From Streptomyces sp. NBC_00457 (lineage in GTDB: Bacteria; Actinomycetota; Actinomycetes; Streptomycetales; Streptomycetaceae): DNA of 64,000 bases. The stretch covers positions 5,518,001 through 5,582,000 of the forward strand of contig NZ_CP107905.1 in NCBI RefSeq assembly GCF_036014015.1, given 5' to 3'. Of the stretch, positions 47,086-56,090 are shown piece after piece (position 1 is the first letter of the stretch; the number at the start of each line of letters is the position of its first letter). The position numbers were made by a program, and so were the translations under genes. The notes below the pieces were generated by a model. It had not been told where the DNA came from and ran no database searches. It worked only from the letters and a program-made list of their open reading frames with translations.

Positions 47086-48561
47086 GTGAGTATTTCCGAG
47101 CCCTTGGACGACCCGTGGGCCGACAGCGGTCCAGGTGATCGTCTCCCCGCGTCTCGCCGACGCGGTGACGGCGGCCGTGGCCGCGACGAACAGCACGATC
47201 GCGGCCGGGAGAGCGCATGGGACGGCGGGGGGACGTCCTTCGAGCGTGTGCCGCCGCAGGATCTCGACGCCGAGCAGTCCGTCCTCGGCGGCATGCTTCT
47301 GTCCAAGGACGCCATCGCCGACGTCGTCGAAATCCTCAAGGGCCACGACTTCTATAAGCCCGCGCACGAAACGATCTTCCAGGCGATCCTCGACGTCTAT
47401 GCGAAGGGGGAGCCGGCCGACCCGATCACGATCGCCGCCGAGCTCACCAAGCGCGGCGAGATCAACAAGGTCGGCGGCGCGTCGTATCTCCACGGCCTCG
47501 TCCAGACGGTGCCGACGGCGGCGAACGCCGAGTACTACGCCGAGATCGTGCACGAGCGGGCTGTCCTGCGCCGCCTGGTGGAGGCGGGCACCCGTATCAC
47601 CCAGATGGGATATGCGGCCGACGACGACGTCGACGAGATCGTCAACCGCGCCCAGGCCGAGATCTACGCGGTCACCGAGCAGCGCACCAGCGAGGACTAC
47701 CTGCCGCTCGGCGACATCATGGAGGGCGCGCTCGACGAGATCGAGGCGATCGGTTCGCGCAGCGGCGAGATGACCGGTGTGCCCACGGGATTCACCGACT
47801 TCGACTCGCTGACCAACGGCCTGCACCCGGGGCAGATGGTCGTCATCGCCGCGCGTCCCGCCATGGGTAAGTCCACGCTCGCGCTGGACTTCGCGCGCGC
47901 CGCGTCGATCAAGAACAATCTGCCGAGCGTCATCTTCTCCCTGGAAATGGGCCGCAACGAGATCGCGATGCGGCTGCTGTCCGCCGAGGCCCGTGTCGCC
48001 CTGCACCACATGCGGTCCGGCACGATGACCGACGAGGACTGGACGCGGCTGGCCCGCAGGATGCCGGACGTCTCGGCCGCCCCGCTCTACATCGACGACT
48101 CTCCGAACCTGTCGATGATGGAGATCCGCGCCAAGTGCCGTCGACTGAAGCAGCGCAACGACCTCAAGCTGGTGGTCATCGACTACCTCCAGCTGATGCA
48201 GTCCGGCGGCTCCAAGCGAGCCGAGAGCCGTCAGCAGGAGGTCTCGGACATGTCCCGTAACCTCAAGCTGCTGGCCAAGGAGCTGGAGCTCCCGGTCATC
48301 GCGCTCTCCCAGCTGAACCGTGGTCCCGAGCAGCGGACCGACAAGAAGCCGATGGTCTCCGACCTGCGTGAGTCCGGCTCCATCGAGCAGGACGCCGACA
48401 TGGTCATCCTGCTGCATCGCGAGGATGCCTATGAGAAGGAGTCGCCCCGCGCGGGAGAGGCCGATCTGATCGTGGCCAAGCACCGTAACGGCCCGACAGC
48501 GACGATCACGGTCGCCTTCCAGGGGCACTACTCCCGTTTCGTGGACATGGCGCAGACCTGA
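47086..48561 (+). CDS. dnaB: Replicative DNA helicase DnaB
   Basis: The 491-residue hexameric 5'-3' helicase has an N-terminal DnaB domain from about 50 ('VPPQDLDAEQSVLGGMLLSKDAIADVVEILKGHDFYKPAHE'). The RecA-like motor has Walker A RPAMGKST (257-264) and Walker B 'LKLVVIDYLQLM'. 'RESGSIEQDADMVILLHRED' is the H4 region. GTG start at 47086 follows GGAGGAGGTGG. There is no intein. The N-terminus is longer and more charged than in E. coli. Partner loader candidate is DciA at 6247. Confidence 0.97.
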   Translation: MSISEPLDDPWADSGPGDRLPASRRRGDGGRGRDEQHDRGRESAWDGGGTSFERVPPQDLDAEQSVLGGMLLSKDAIADVVEILKGHDFYKPAHETIFQAILDVYAKGEPADPITIAAELTKRGEINKVGGASYLHGLVQTVPTAANAEYYAEIVHERAVLRRLVEAGTRITQMGYAADDDVDEIVNRAQAEIYAVTEQRTSEDYLPLGDIMEGALDEIEAIGSRSGEMTGVPTGFTDFDSLTNGLHPGQMVVIAARPAMGKSTLALDFARAASIKNNLPSVIFSLEMGRNEIAMRLLSAEARVALHHMRSGTMTDEDWTRLARRMPDVSAAPLYIDDSPNLSMMEIRAKCRRLKQRNDLKLVVIDYLQLMQSGGSKRAESRQQEVSDMSRNLKLLAKELELPVIALSQLNRGPEQRTDKKPMVSDLRESGSIEQDADMVILLHREDAYEKESPRAGEADLIVAKHRNGPTATITVAFQGHYSRFVDMAQT

Positions 48562-48631
48562 TCCGACGCCGACGGGCGGGCACGCGGAAATGCGCTCGAC
48601 GTGTGCCGTCCCGCCGGATGGACTGGGGAGC

Positions 48632-50017
48632 ATGACGACAACTCAGAATGAGCTTCTTCCCGGCACGCGCCGGGCGCTGCTGCACCGGATCGCAGTTGCC
48701 CAGTCCGAAGGGCGTGCGCCGTCGCTGGTCGCCGCAGTGGTACGGGACGGCCGGACGGTGTGGCACGGTGCCCGGACCTCGGTGGACGGGCACGCGCCCG
48801 ACGAGAACGTGCAGTACAGAATCGGCTCGATCACCAAGACCTTCACGGCCGTTCTCGTGCTGAGGCTGCACGACGAGGGAGTGCTCGACCTCGGTGACCA
48901 ACTGGAGAAGCATCTGCCGGGTACGGGCGCGGGGGAGGCCACCATCGCCGAACTGCTCGCGCACACCGGCGGGTTGGCCGCCGAGTCGCCCGCGCCGTGG
49001 TGGGAGCGGACGCCGGGGACCCTGCGCCCCGAACTCGCCGACGTGCTCGGCAAGCAGCCCTTGGTGCATCCCGTAGGCCGCCGCTTCCACTACTCGAACC
49101 CCGGCTACACGATGCTGGGCGCTCTCGTCGAGAAGCTGCGGGGGGCTGCCTGGGAGGACGTACTTCGGCGTGAAGTGCTCGAACCTCTGGGCTTGAACCG
49201 TACGAGTGCTCAACCCGAGGCACCGCATGCCGGCGGCTGGGCCGTGCATCCCTGGGCCGATGTGATGCTGCCCGAGCCGACCGAGGGCCTGGGGCGGATG
49301 GCTCCGGCGGGCCAACTCTGGTCCACCACTGAGGACTTGGCGCGATTCGCGGTCTTCCTGAACAAGGGGGACAGCCGGGTGCTGAGTGCGGAGACGGTAC
49401 GGGAGATGCGGACTCCGGCGGCACCCGCTGAGGCCGCCGATGTCGTGGACGGTGTGACCTATGGTCTCGGCATGCAGCTCCAGAGCCGGGACGGTCGGTT
49501 GCTCGTGGGGCATTCGGGCTCGCTGCCGGGCTTCCTGGCGAACCTCACCATGAGCGTGGAGGACGACGTCGCGGCGGTGGTGCTGGCCAACTGCACCTCC
49601 GGGCCCCTGCTGGGCTCGGTCGGCGCCGACCTCGTACGCATCGTCGCCGACGCTGAGCCGCGCATTCCCGAACCGTGGCGTCCCTTGCCCGAAGTCGACC
49701 GGTCCGCACTGCAGCTGACGGGCCAGTGGTACTGGGGGACGCACGCTTTCGCACTGCGGCTCACAGCCGCCGAGGGCGTCTCACTGGAGCCGCTGTCGGG
49801 CACCGGCCGTCGTTCTCGCTTCCGGTCGAACGGAGACGGCACCTGGACCGGCCTGGAGGGCTACTACGCCGGAGAGCTTCTACGGGCCGTACGGCGCGTG
49901 GACGGGACGGTGGACCATCTGGACCTCGGGTCGTTCGTGTTCACGCGTCAGCCGTACGACGAGGGGGCTTCTGTGCCGGGTGGCGTCGATCGGGAAGGCT
50001 GGCGGGGCCTTCGGTAA
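48632..50017 (+). CDS. Serine beta-lactamase-like hydrolase (class C / esterase family)
   Basis: About 461 residues from ATG 48632 with GGGGAG upstream. The beta-lactamase fold has the nucleophile motif SITK (Ser66-Lys69), YSN (Tyr154-Asn156) and the third element HSG in 'LLVGHSGSLPGFLANL'. A C-terminal ~120-residue beta-rich domain follows ('LTGQWYWGTHAFALRLT'). There is no signal peptide, so it is likely cytoplasmic and may be a peptidase or esterase rather than a resistance enzyme. Confidence 0.88.
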   Translation: MTTTQNELLPGTRRALLHRIAVAQSEGRAPSLVAAVVRDGRTVWHGARTSVDGHAPDENVQYRIGSITKTFTAVLVLRLHDEGVLDLGDQLEKHLPGTGAGEATIAELLAHTGGLAAESPAPWWERTPGTLRPELADVLGKQPLVHPVGRRFHYSNPGYTMLGALVEKLRGAAWEDVLRREVLEPLGLNRTSAQPEAPHAGGWAVHPWADVMLPEPTEGLGRMAPAGQLWSTTEDLARFAVFLNKGDSRVLSAETVREMRTPAAPAEAADVVDGVTYGLGMQLQSRDGRLLVGHSGSLPGFLANLTMSVEDDVAAVVLANCTSGPLLGSVGADLVRIVADAEPRIPEPWRPLPEVDRSALQLTGQWYWGTHAFALRLTAAEGVSLEPLSGTGRRSRFRSNGDGTWTGLEGYYAGELLRAVRRVDGTVDHLDLGSFVFTRQPYDEGASVPGGVDREGWRGLR

Positions 50018-50043
50018 CCACCGGTTCGGTGCGTACGACAGGT

Positions 50044-50075
50044 GAGGGGCCTGTTTCACGTGAAACAGGCCCCTC
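50044..50075. terminator. 32-bp perfect palindrome with parS at its centre
   Basis: GAGGGGCCTGTTTCAC is followed by its exact complement, in the 60-bp gap between a plus-strand and a minus-strand gene that converge. It is likely a shared terminator. Confidence 0.75.
50053..50066. other. parS site 12
   Basis: Exact GTTTCACGTGAAAC, core of the 32-bp palindrome. Confidence 0.94.
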
Positions 50076-50077
50076 CG

Positions 50078-50530
50078 TCACAGCGTGAGCTTGAAGCCCA
50101 CATGCGAGGCCTCGAAGCCGAGCCGCTCATAGAAGCGGTGCGCGTCGGTCCGGGACGCGTCGGAGGTCAACTGCGCCAACTGGCAGTCCTGGCGCCGGGA
50201 TTCGTCGACTGCCCACTGGATGAGCTGAGTGCCGAGGCCGCTGCCGCGCTCGTCCGCGTGGATGCGTACGGCCTCGATGATCGAGCGGGTCGCTCCCTTG
50301 CGGGACAGCCCGGGGATGATCGTGAGCTGCAGGGTCCCGACGATCCGGCTCTCCCTTACGGCCACGACCACGTGCTGGTTCGGATCAGCGCTGAGGCGTT
50401 CGAGAGCCGTCAGATAAGGGGTCAGGTCGTCCGGGGACTCGCGCTGGGCGCCCAAGGGGTCGTCGGCGAGCATGGCCACGATCGCCGGGACGTCGTCCTT
50501 GGTGGCAGGGCGTATGTCGAGGTCTCCCAT
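50078..50530 (-). CDS. GNAT family N-acetyltransferase
   Basis: About 150 residues from ATG 50530 (MGDLDIRPATKDDVPAIVAML); an ATG seven codons earlier gives a duplicated MGDL start. The acetyl-CoA motif A is 'IIEAVRIHADERGSGLGTQLIQWAVDESRRQDCQLAQL' and the C-terminal 'TDAHRFYERLGFEASHVGFKL' is typical of small-molecule or amino-acid acetyltransferases. The acceptor is unknown. It is next to the MarR gene on the same strand. Confidence 0.88.
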   Translation of the reverse strand: MGDLDIRPATKDDVPAIVAMLADDPLGAQRESPDDLTPYLTALERLSADPNQHVVVAVRESRIVGTLQLTIIPGLSRKGATRSIIEAVRIHADERGSGLGTQLIQWAVDESRRQDCQLAQLTSDASRTDAHRFYERLGFEASHVGFKLTL

Positions 50531-50560
50531 GCCCGTTTCAAGATCTCCCATGTCCGCAGC

Positions 50561-51019
50561 CTACGCGGGCACGTTCAGCGACTCCACGACCCGTACCAGC
50601 GGAGCCAGCTCGGGGTTTCTGGCTGCCTCGTCGAGGGCTTCGCGCAGGGCGGCGTCGTTGGTCGGCCGCGCCTCCGCGAGGAGCTTGAGCCCCGCCTCGG
50701 TGACGTTGGTGTAGATGCCGCGGCGGTCGGTGGGGCAGAGGTAGCGGGTGAGCAGACCGCGGTCCTCGAGCCGTGTGACCAGCCGCGTGGTGGCGCTCTG
50801 GCTGAGGACGACGGCGTCGGCGACCTGCTTCATCTGCAGATGGCCTCCGTCTCCGTCGTGCTGGCGGCTGAGAACGTCGAGCAGGGAGTACTCGCGCACG
50901 CTCAGGTCGTGCTTGGCCTGCAGGGCCCGCTCGACGTGGGCCTCGATTCTCCCGTGCAACAGGGAGAGCGCGCACCAGCCCTGGGCAAGGGCGGTGAGCG
51001 CGGGGTCCGTCGCTGTCAT
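50561..51019 (-). CDS. MarR family transcriptional regulator
   Basis: The 152-residue winged-helix repressor starts at ATG 51019 (MTATDPALTALAQGWCALSLLHGRI) with GGAGG upstream. The DNA-binding core is 'LSVREYSLLDVLSRQ...LQMKQVADAVVLSQSATTRLVTRLEDRGLLTRYLCPTDRRGIYTNVTEAG'. It is divergent from an MFS exporter across 142 bp, the usual layout for a MarR repressor of drug efflux. The ligand is unknown. Confidence 0.92.
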   Translation of the reverse strand: MTATDPALTALAQGWCALSLLHGRIEAHVERALQAKHDLSVREYSLLDVLSRQHDGDGGHLQMKQVADAVVLSQSATTRLVTRLEDRGLLTRYLCPTDRRGIYTNVTEAGLKLLAEARPTNDAALREALDEAARNPELAPLVRVVESLNVPA

Positions 51020-51083
51020 TGGCGTGTTCCTCCGTCCCGGAGCGGCTGACACCAGGATAGACCAGGTTCGCAATAGCCTGCGG

Positions 51084-51106
51084 TTGCAAGTATCAGGCGT
51101 ATGCAA
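51084..51106. promoter_or_regulatory. Possible MarR operator
   Basis: TTGCA at 51084 and TGCAA ending at 51106 form 5-bp inverted arms over 13 bp in the MarR/MFS divergent gap. The inner bases are not symmetric, so support is modest. Confidence 0.35.
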
Positions 51107-51161
51107 TTATTGTGGGCGTGCGCAAAGCGCTCCTGCAATCGTCTGGAAGGTGTACCACCCC

Positions 51162-52370
51162 ATGCCTCTCGCGCTTCTGGCCCTCGCGATCGGGGCCTTC
51201 GGGATCGGAACGACCGAGTTCGTGATCATGGGCTTGCTGCCCGAGGTCGCCGCAGACTTCGGCGTCTCGATCCCCACGGCCGGCTTCCTGGTGACGGGCT
51301 ACGCGCTCGGCGTCATGTTCGGCGCACCGCTGATGACCGTGCTCGGCACCAAGATCTCCCGCAAGCGGATGCTGATGCTGCTGATGGGCCTGTTCATCGC
51401 CGGCAACCTGCTCTCCGCCCTCGCCCCGGCCTTCGGCGTCATGCTGGCCGGACGGGTGATCGCCTCGCTCGCCCACGGCGCCTTCTTCGGCATCGGTTCG
51501 GTCGTCGCGGCCGACCTGGTCGCTCCGGACAGGAAGGCCGGAGCCATCGCGATGATGTTCACCGGGCTCACGGTCGCCAATGTCGTCGGCGTTCCGCTGG
51601 GCACGCTGGTCGGACAGTCCGTCGGCTGGCGTGTCACCTTCGGCATCGTCGCCGCTCTCGGCGTCGTCGGCCTGGCCGGCATCGCCAAGCTCGTCCCCGA
51701 CCTGCCCAAGCCCGAAGGCGTGCACCTGCGCCATGAACTGGCCGCCTTCAAGAACGCCCAGGTCCTGCTCGCCATGGCGATGACCGTCCTCGGCTTCGGC
51801 GGCGTCTTCGCGGCCATCACCTACATCGCGCCGATGATGACCCACGTCGCCGGCTTCGCCGACGGCTCTGTCACCTGGCTGCTGGTCCTCTTCGGCCTCG
51901 GCATGGTGGGCGGCAACCTCATCGGCGGCAGGTACGCGGACCGAGCCCTGATGCCCATGCTGTACGTCTCACTGGGCGCCCTGGCGGTTGTCCTCGCGCT
52001 GTTCACGCTCACCGCGCACAACAAGGTCCTCGCGGCTGTCACGATCGCCCTCATCGGTGCCCTGGGCTTCGCCACCGTCCCGCCCCTGCAGAAGCGTGTC
52101 CTCGACCAGGCGCACGGCGCCCCGACCCTGGCCTCGGCCGTGAACATCGGTGCCTTCAACCTCGGCAACGCGCTGTCCGCCTGGCTCGGCGGCCTCGTCA
52201 TCGCGGGCGGTCTCGGCTACACCGCGCCCAACTGGGTGGGCGCCATCCTGGCTGCGGCGGCGCTGGTCCTGGCAGTCCTTTCAGCCGCTCTGGAGCGCCG
52301 CGAGAGCGCACCCAGTGCCGTTGTGGCCGGTGCGGTGCCCGCCGAGCGGCAGAGCGCCGTACACAACTGA
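51162..52370 (+). CDS. MFS transporter, DHA1 drug-efflux type (AraJ-like)
   Basis: The 402-residue, 12-segment exporter starts at ATG 51162. The N-terminal 'LALAIGAFGIGTTEFVIMGLLPEVAADFGVSIPTAGFLVTGYALGVMFGAPLMTVLGTKISRKRMLML' contains the DHA1 pattern and motif A. 'LVPDLPKPEGVHLRHELAAFKNAQVLLAM' is the central loop. Its divergent MarR regulator suggests induction by its substrates, probably small hydrophobic compounds. The open frame upstream of 51162 overlaps marR and is spurious. Confidence 0.92.
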   Translation: MPLALLALAIGAFGIGTTEFVIMGLLPEVAADFGVSIPTAGFLVTGYALGVMFGAPLMTVLGTKISRKRMLMLLMGLFIAGNLLSALAPAFGVMLAGRVIASLAHGAFFGIGSVVAADLVAPDRKAGAIAMMFTGLTVANVVGVPLGTLVGQSVGWRVTFGIVAALGVVGLAGIAKLVPDLPKPEGVHLRHELAAFKNAQVLLAMAMTVLGFGGVFAAITYIAPMMTHVAGFADGSVTWLLVLFGLGMVGGNLIGGRYADRALMPMLYVSLGALAVVLALFTLTAHNKVLAAVTIALIGALGFATVPPLQKRVLDQAHGAPTLASAVNIGAFNLGNALSAWLGGLVIAGGLGYTAPNWVGAILAAAALVLAVLSAALERRESAPSAVVAGAVPAERQSAVHN

Positions 52371-52434
52371 TCTGCCCCAAGGCCGCGCCGGTCCCTGCCA
52401 TCCGCGGGGGCCGGTCTCGGCATGTCGGAGGGTC

Positions 52435-53301
52435 TCAGCCGGCGGCCACCGTGAGCGGGGCGAACCGCCGGGCCCAGTCGCCGGGCAGTTCCGAGATGCC
52501 GTGCGTCATGACCGCGTTGAAGGAGATGGAGGCCAGACCCCGCTCCTTCGCCCACGTGAGCAGCTCCTCATGGCGCACATCGATGTCCGTGCGCAGCGGG
52601 CGGTCCGTATGGGCGGCCAGAGAGGCGATGAGTGCCTTGGCGGTCTCCGTGTCCTGGGCGATCAGCGGGCCCACGACATGTGTGTCCATGTTGGGCCAGG
52701 CGGCCGCGTATCCGACGATCCGGCCGTGCTCCTCGGCCACACGCAGCCGATCGGCGAAGGCAGGCAGCCGGGTGATGATGTGTGTGCGATCGGCGCCGAA
52801 CACCTCCTCGTCGAGCCGGACAATCGCCGTGAGGTCCTCGGCGGTGGCGGCGCGGGTGGTGACCTCGGGCGTGCGACCGCCGGGCGTGAAGTGCCCACGC
52901 AGCATCTCGGCCCGGCCGGTGACCTTGAAGCCGATTTCCTCGTACAGCGGGCGGCCGTTCGGCGTGGCGTGCAGTGTCAGCGGCGTGGTGCCCAGTTCGG
53001 ACACGACATGCCGCATCAACCGGCGGCCGATGCCCTGGCGGGCGTACCGCTCGGCGACCAGGACCATGCCGATGGCGCCGAGGTCGGGACGCTCCCGGGG
53101 ACCGTACTCGGTGACGACACAGGCGCAGACGAGTCCTCCGTCGGGGTCGTCGATGCCGTAGCCCTTTCCGGCTGTGAGGAGGAAGCTCCACTTGTGCTCC
53201 TCGCGTGGCCACCCCCGGTCCTCGGACAAGTCGGCGCAGGCGGTGAGATCGCTGGGCGTCAGACGGCGGATGGGCAGAGCGGTGAGGAAAGGAGTCGGCA
53301 C
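52435..53301 (-). CDS. Tandem GNAT acetyltransferase
   Basis: About 288 residues from GTG 53301 (VPTPFLTALPIRRLTPSDL); ATG 53373 is an alternative and neither has a strong ribosome site. Two GNAT halves are visible. The first has 'LGAIGMVLVAERYARQGIGRRLMRHVVSELGTTPLTLHATPNGRPLYEEIGFKVTG'. The second starts at 'TTRAATAEDLTAIVRLDEEVFGADR' and resembles the C-terminal GNAT_acetyltransf-like domain. Convergent with the MFS gene. Substrate unknown. Confidence 0.82.
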   Translation of the reverse strand: MPTPFLTALPIRRLTPSDLTACADLSEDRGWPREEHKWSFLLTAGKGYGIDDPDGGLVCACVVTEYGPRERPDLGAIGMVLVAERYARQGIGRRLMRHVVSELGTTPLTLHATPNGRPLYEEIGFKVTGRAEMLRGHFTPGGRTPEVTTRAATAEDLTAIVRLDEEVFGADRTHIITRLPAFADRLRVAEEHGRIVGYAAAWPNMDTHVVGPLIAQDTETAKALIASLAAHTDRPLRTDIDVRHEELLTWAKERGLASISFNAVMTHGISELPGDWARRFAPLTVAAG

Positions 53302-53413
53302 GCAGGTCAGGCTGTCCGACGGATACCCTCTGCGTCCACCTGTTTCCGGGGAGTTGTACGACCTTTTGGCCATGTCATAGCGACGTGCACAGCGCCTCCA
53401 TGTGTGGCCGGAT

Positions 53414-53427
53414 GTTTCACGTGAAAC
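53414..53427. other. parS site 13
   Basis: Exact GTTTCACGTGAAAC, symmetric over 18 bp, in the divergent gap between the tandem GNAT and HAD genes. This intergenic copy is near gene starts rather than gene ends. Confidence 0.94.
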
Positions 53428-53522
53428 ATGGGCGAACGGCGGGCATCGGACGCTCGGACTCGCCTCGTCCGGACTGTACTCGCGCAGAGTTCCGCATACG
53501 CCTCCCGTTAGCCTCAAGGCCC

Positions 53523-54155
53523 ATGGCGAGACTTCATCTCTTCGACCTCGACGGCACATTGCTGCACGGCACCTCCGCTCCTATGGAGATCTCACGGCAG
53601 CTCGGACTCGAGGCCGAGACGGTGCTGCTGGAGCAGGCGATTTCGGCGGGGCGCATCGGGCCGCCGGAGTATGCGACGAGAGTGCACGGGTTGTGGGCGG
53701 ATCTCACCGAGGCGCATGTGTCCGCCGCCTTCGAGGGTGCACCGTGGCTGACGCGCATCCGTGACGTCTGGGCGGAGATCACGGCGCGGGGCGACTACTG
53801 CGCCGTCGTCTCGCTCTCGCCGTCGTTCTTCGTCGAACGCCTCACCGCCTGGGGCGCCCACGCGGCATATGGATCCCGCTTTCCCGCCCTCCCGTTCACC
53901 GAGCCCGTGGACCCTGCCGGAGTGCTCAGTGCCGCAGCCAAGGTCGAGATCGCGGACATGCTGTGCGAGACGTTCGGAGTGACCCGCGGCGACTGCATCG
54001 CCTATGGCGACTCATCGTCGGACACGGCTCTGTTCGGCGTGGTGCCGGTCTCCGTCGCGGTCAACGCGGACCATGTCCTCTCCGGTCTCGCGACGCATTC
54101 CTACAAGGGCAGAGATCTGTGGGAAGCCTATGAATTGGTGCGTCACGCCCGGTAA
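53523..54155 (+). CDS. HAD family hydrolase (phosphoserine-phosphatase-like)
   Basis: The 210-residue enzyme starts at ATG 53523 (MARLHLFDLDGTLL). Motif I is DLDGT with nucleophile Asp8 and Asp10. Motif II is Ser in 'YCAVVSLSPSFFVERL', and motifs III-IV are Lys and the acidic 'CIAYGDSSSDTALFGVV' near 157-172. The C1-type helical cap lies between. It resembles SerB-like HAD-IB phosphatases; the substrate is not known. Confidence 0.87.
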   Translation: MARLHLFDLDGTLLHGTSAPMEISRQLGLEAETVLLEQAISAGRIGPPEYATRVHGLWADLTEAHVSAAFEGAPWLTRIRDVWAEITARGDYCAVVSLSPSFFVERLTAWGAHAAYGSRFPALPFTEPVDPAGVLSAAAKVEIADMLCETFGVTRGDCIAYGDSSSDTALFGVVPVSVAVNADHVLSGLATHSYKGRDLWEAYELVRHAR

Positions 54156-54572
54156 TTGAGGGAATTGCTGGTTCGCCCTCTCGCCCTATTCGTGGGGGAG
54201 CGAGGGGGGACTTGTGATCGGGGCGGCGGCCGGTATGGTCGACTCCGGTTCGCTTCCGGGGCGGGGCACACAGCTCTTGGTCCGGGCCGAGAGCAGGGCA
54301 ATGCAGCCTAACGGGACGGAGAGATCGAAGACCCGCATTCCGGGTTATACGGCTGAGGCTTCCACGCGGGGTGGGATGCTGCGGTCACAGCACTGCGGCC
54401 AATGTCACACTCTCGCCTTACTTGTCCGTACGCAGCACGAATGCGGGTTGAATGTGGCCGCATTGGCCGCGGCGCCGAACGGGACAGCACAACCGTCTGC
54501 GGGGGAAAGCAGGCACCTTCCGACTGGGGAAGTGCGCAGACCGACCGAAAGATGTTCGAGGCGAGGCACACG
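54156..54572. other. Intergenic region upstream of the flavohemoglobin-like gene
   Basis: This 417-bp segment between two plus-strand genes holds no convincing gene, hairpin or riboswitch that I recognise. Frames crossing it have no ribosome site or family match. It presumably contains the promoter of the following gene. Confidence 0.45.
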
Positions 54573-56075
54573 ATGGACGCTCCGACCACCACGTCGGCCG
54601 ACAATGGCACTTCCGGCGGCGGTGGCGGCTGGTTCACGCCGCGCAAGCCGCCGGCGACTCCGGGCGGCGAGCAGGACGCGGCGGAGGGCAGCCGCCTGGC
54701 CGGAATGCGGCCGATGGGCAGATCCGCCTCCGTCACAGCCCCGGAGAACACGCCGGAGACGGCCACCGAGGAGCCGTCTGCGCCCGCCCCCGCACGCGCT
54801 GCCACGCCACCCCCTGACGTCGAGGCAGGTCCCGCAGCACCGCCGTCCTCCCCGGCAGGCGGCCCGGCTGCTCCCCCGCCGCCGCAAGCCGTCACGGCAG
54901 ATCCTCCGCCCTCCGAGCAGCGCGTGCCCGTCCAGCGTTCGGAGCCGCCCGAGGACGCCGCCTCCCCGGACGCCGTTCTCGTCCGCCGGACCATGGCCGA
55001 GGTCGGCCCGGTAGCCGACAAGGTCACCTCGTACTTCTACGCGCTGCTCTTCGTCCGCCATCCCGACCTGCGGTCGCTGTTCCCGGCCGCGATGGACACC
55101 CAGCGGGACCGGCTGCTCAAGGCGCTGCTCACCGCGGCCGAGCACATCGACAACACCCCGGTCCTCGTCGAGTATCTGCAGAACCTCGGACGCGGCCACC
55201 GCAAGTACGGCACTCGCCCCGAGCACTACCCGGCCGTCGGCGAGTGCCTCATCGGCGCCCTGAGCCGATACGCCGAGCCCATCTGGGACGCGGAGACGGA
55301 GGCGGCCTGGGTCCGGACGTACACGACGATCTCGCAGGTGATGATCGACGCGGCGGCCGCGGACGAACTGCGCGCCCCGGCCTGGTGGTACGCGGAGGTC
55401 GTGTCGCACGATCTGAGGACGCCGGACGTCGCGGTGGTCACCGTCCGCCCGGACCAGCCCTATCCGTTCCTCGCCGGTCAGTACGCGAGCCTGGAGACGC
55501 CGTGGTGGCCGCGAATATGGCGGCACTACTCCTTCGCGTCGGCGCCCCGCTCCGACGGCCTGCTGTCGTTCCATGTGAAGGCTGTCCCCGCCGGCTGGGT
55601 CTCCAACGCTCTGGTGCACCGTGCCCGGCCCGGCGACATCATCCGGCTCGGCCCGCCCGCCGGTTCGATGACGGTGGACCACACGACGGACAGCGGGCTG
55701 CTCTGTCTGGGCGGCGGCACCGGAATAGCGCCCATCAAGGCCCTCGTCGAGGACGTCGCCGAGCACGGCGAGCGGCGACCGGTCGAGGTGTTCTACGGCG
55801 CCCGCACCGATCACGACCTGTATGACATCGACACGATGCTCAGACTCCAGCAGTCCCACCCCTGGCTCTCGGTCCGCGCGATCGTCGACCAGAAGGCGCA
55901 TCTCCAGCTCCCTGACGCCGTACGCGAGTACGGGCCTTGGACCGAGTACGACGCCTATCTCTCGGGCCCGCCCGGAATGATCCGCAGCGGCGTGGACGCC
56001 CTGAGGGACGTCGGCATCCCGTCGGAGCGCATACGGCATGACTCGGTGGAGGAGCTCGTCGCCGCCGGCGACTGA
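54573..56075 (+). CDS. Flavohemoglobin-like protein with long Pro/Ala-rich N-terminus
   Basis: The ~500-residue protein starts at ATG 54573 with GAGGCGAGG upstream. Residues 1-~135 are Pro/Ala/Gly-rich. A globin domain follows (~140-260) with 'TSYFYALLFVRHPDLRSLFP' and proximal His209 in 'GRGHRKYGTRPEHYPAVGECL'. The FAD domain has RHYS (317-320), and the NAD(P)H domain has 'GGGTGIAP' (from 380). The C-terminal 'YLSGPPGMIRSGVDALRDVGI' is the usual end of the reductase. Flavohemoglobins detoxify nitric oxide with O2 and NAD(P)H. The extension is absent from classical Hmp. Confidence 0.88.
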   Translation: MDAPTTTSADNGTSGGGGGWFTPRKPPATPGGEQDAAEGSRLAGMRPMGRSASVTAPENTPETATEEPSAPAPARAATPPPDVEAGPAAPPSSPAGGPAAPPPPQAVTADPPPSEQRVPVQRSEPPEDAASPDAVLVRRTMAEVGPVADKVTSYFYALLFVRHPDLRSLFPAAMDTQRDRLLKALLTAAEHIDNTPVLVEYLQNLGRGHRKYGTRPEHYPAVGECLIGALSRYAEPIWDAETEAAWVRTYTTISQVMIDAAAADELRAPAWWYAEVVSHDLRTPDVAVVTVRPDQPYPFLAGQYASLETPWWPRIWRHYSFASAPRSDGLLSFHVKAVPAGWVSNALVHRARPGDIIRLGPPAGSMTVDHTTDSGLLCLGGGTGIAPIKALVEDVAEHGERRPVEVFYGARTDHDLYDIDTMLRLQQSHPWLSVRAIVDQKAHLQLPDAVREYGPWTEYDAYLSGPPGMIRSGVDALRDVGIPSERIRHDSVEELVAAGD

Positions 56076-56090
56076 TGCCCCCACGCGATA

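Noticed and set aside
47086..48561. Intein or insertion in dnaB (and gyrB)
   Set aside because: Both proteins have normal length and uninterrupted motifs.
48632..50017. Beta-lactamase resistance gene
   Set aside because: It has the SxxK and YSN motifs but no export signal; family members are mostly peptidases or esterases.
54405..56084. A 559-codon minus-strand frame across the flavohemoglobin-like gene
   Set aside because: Antisense shadow; the plus strand has clear globin, FAD and NAD motifs.
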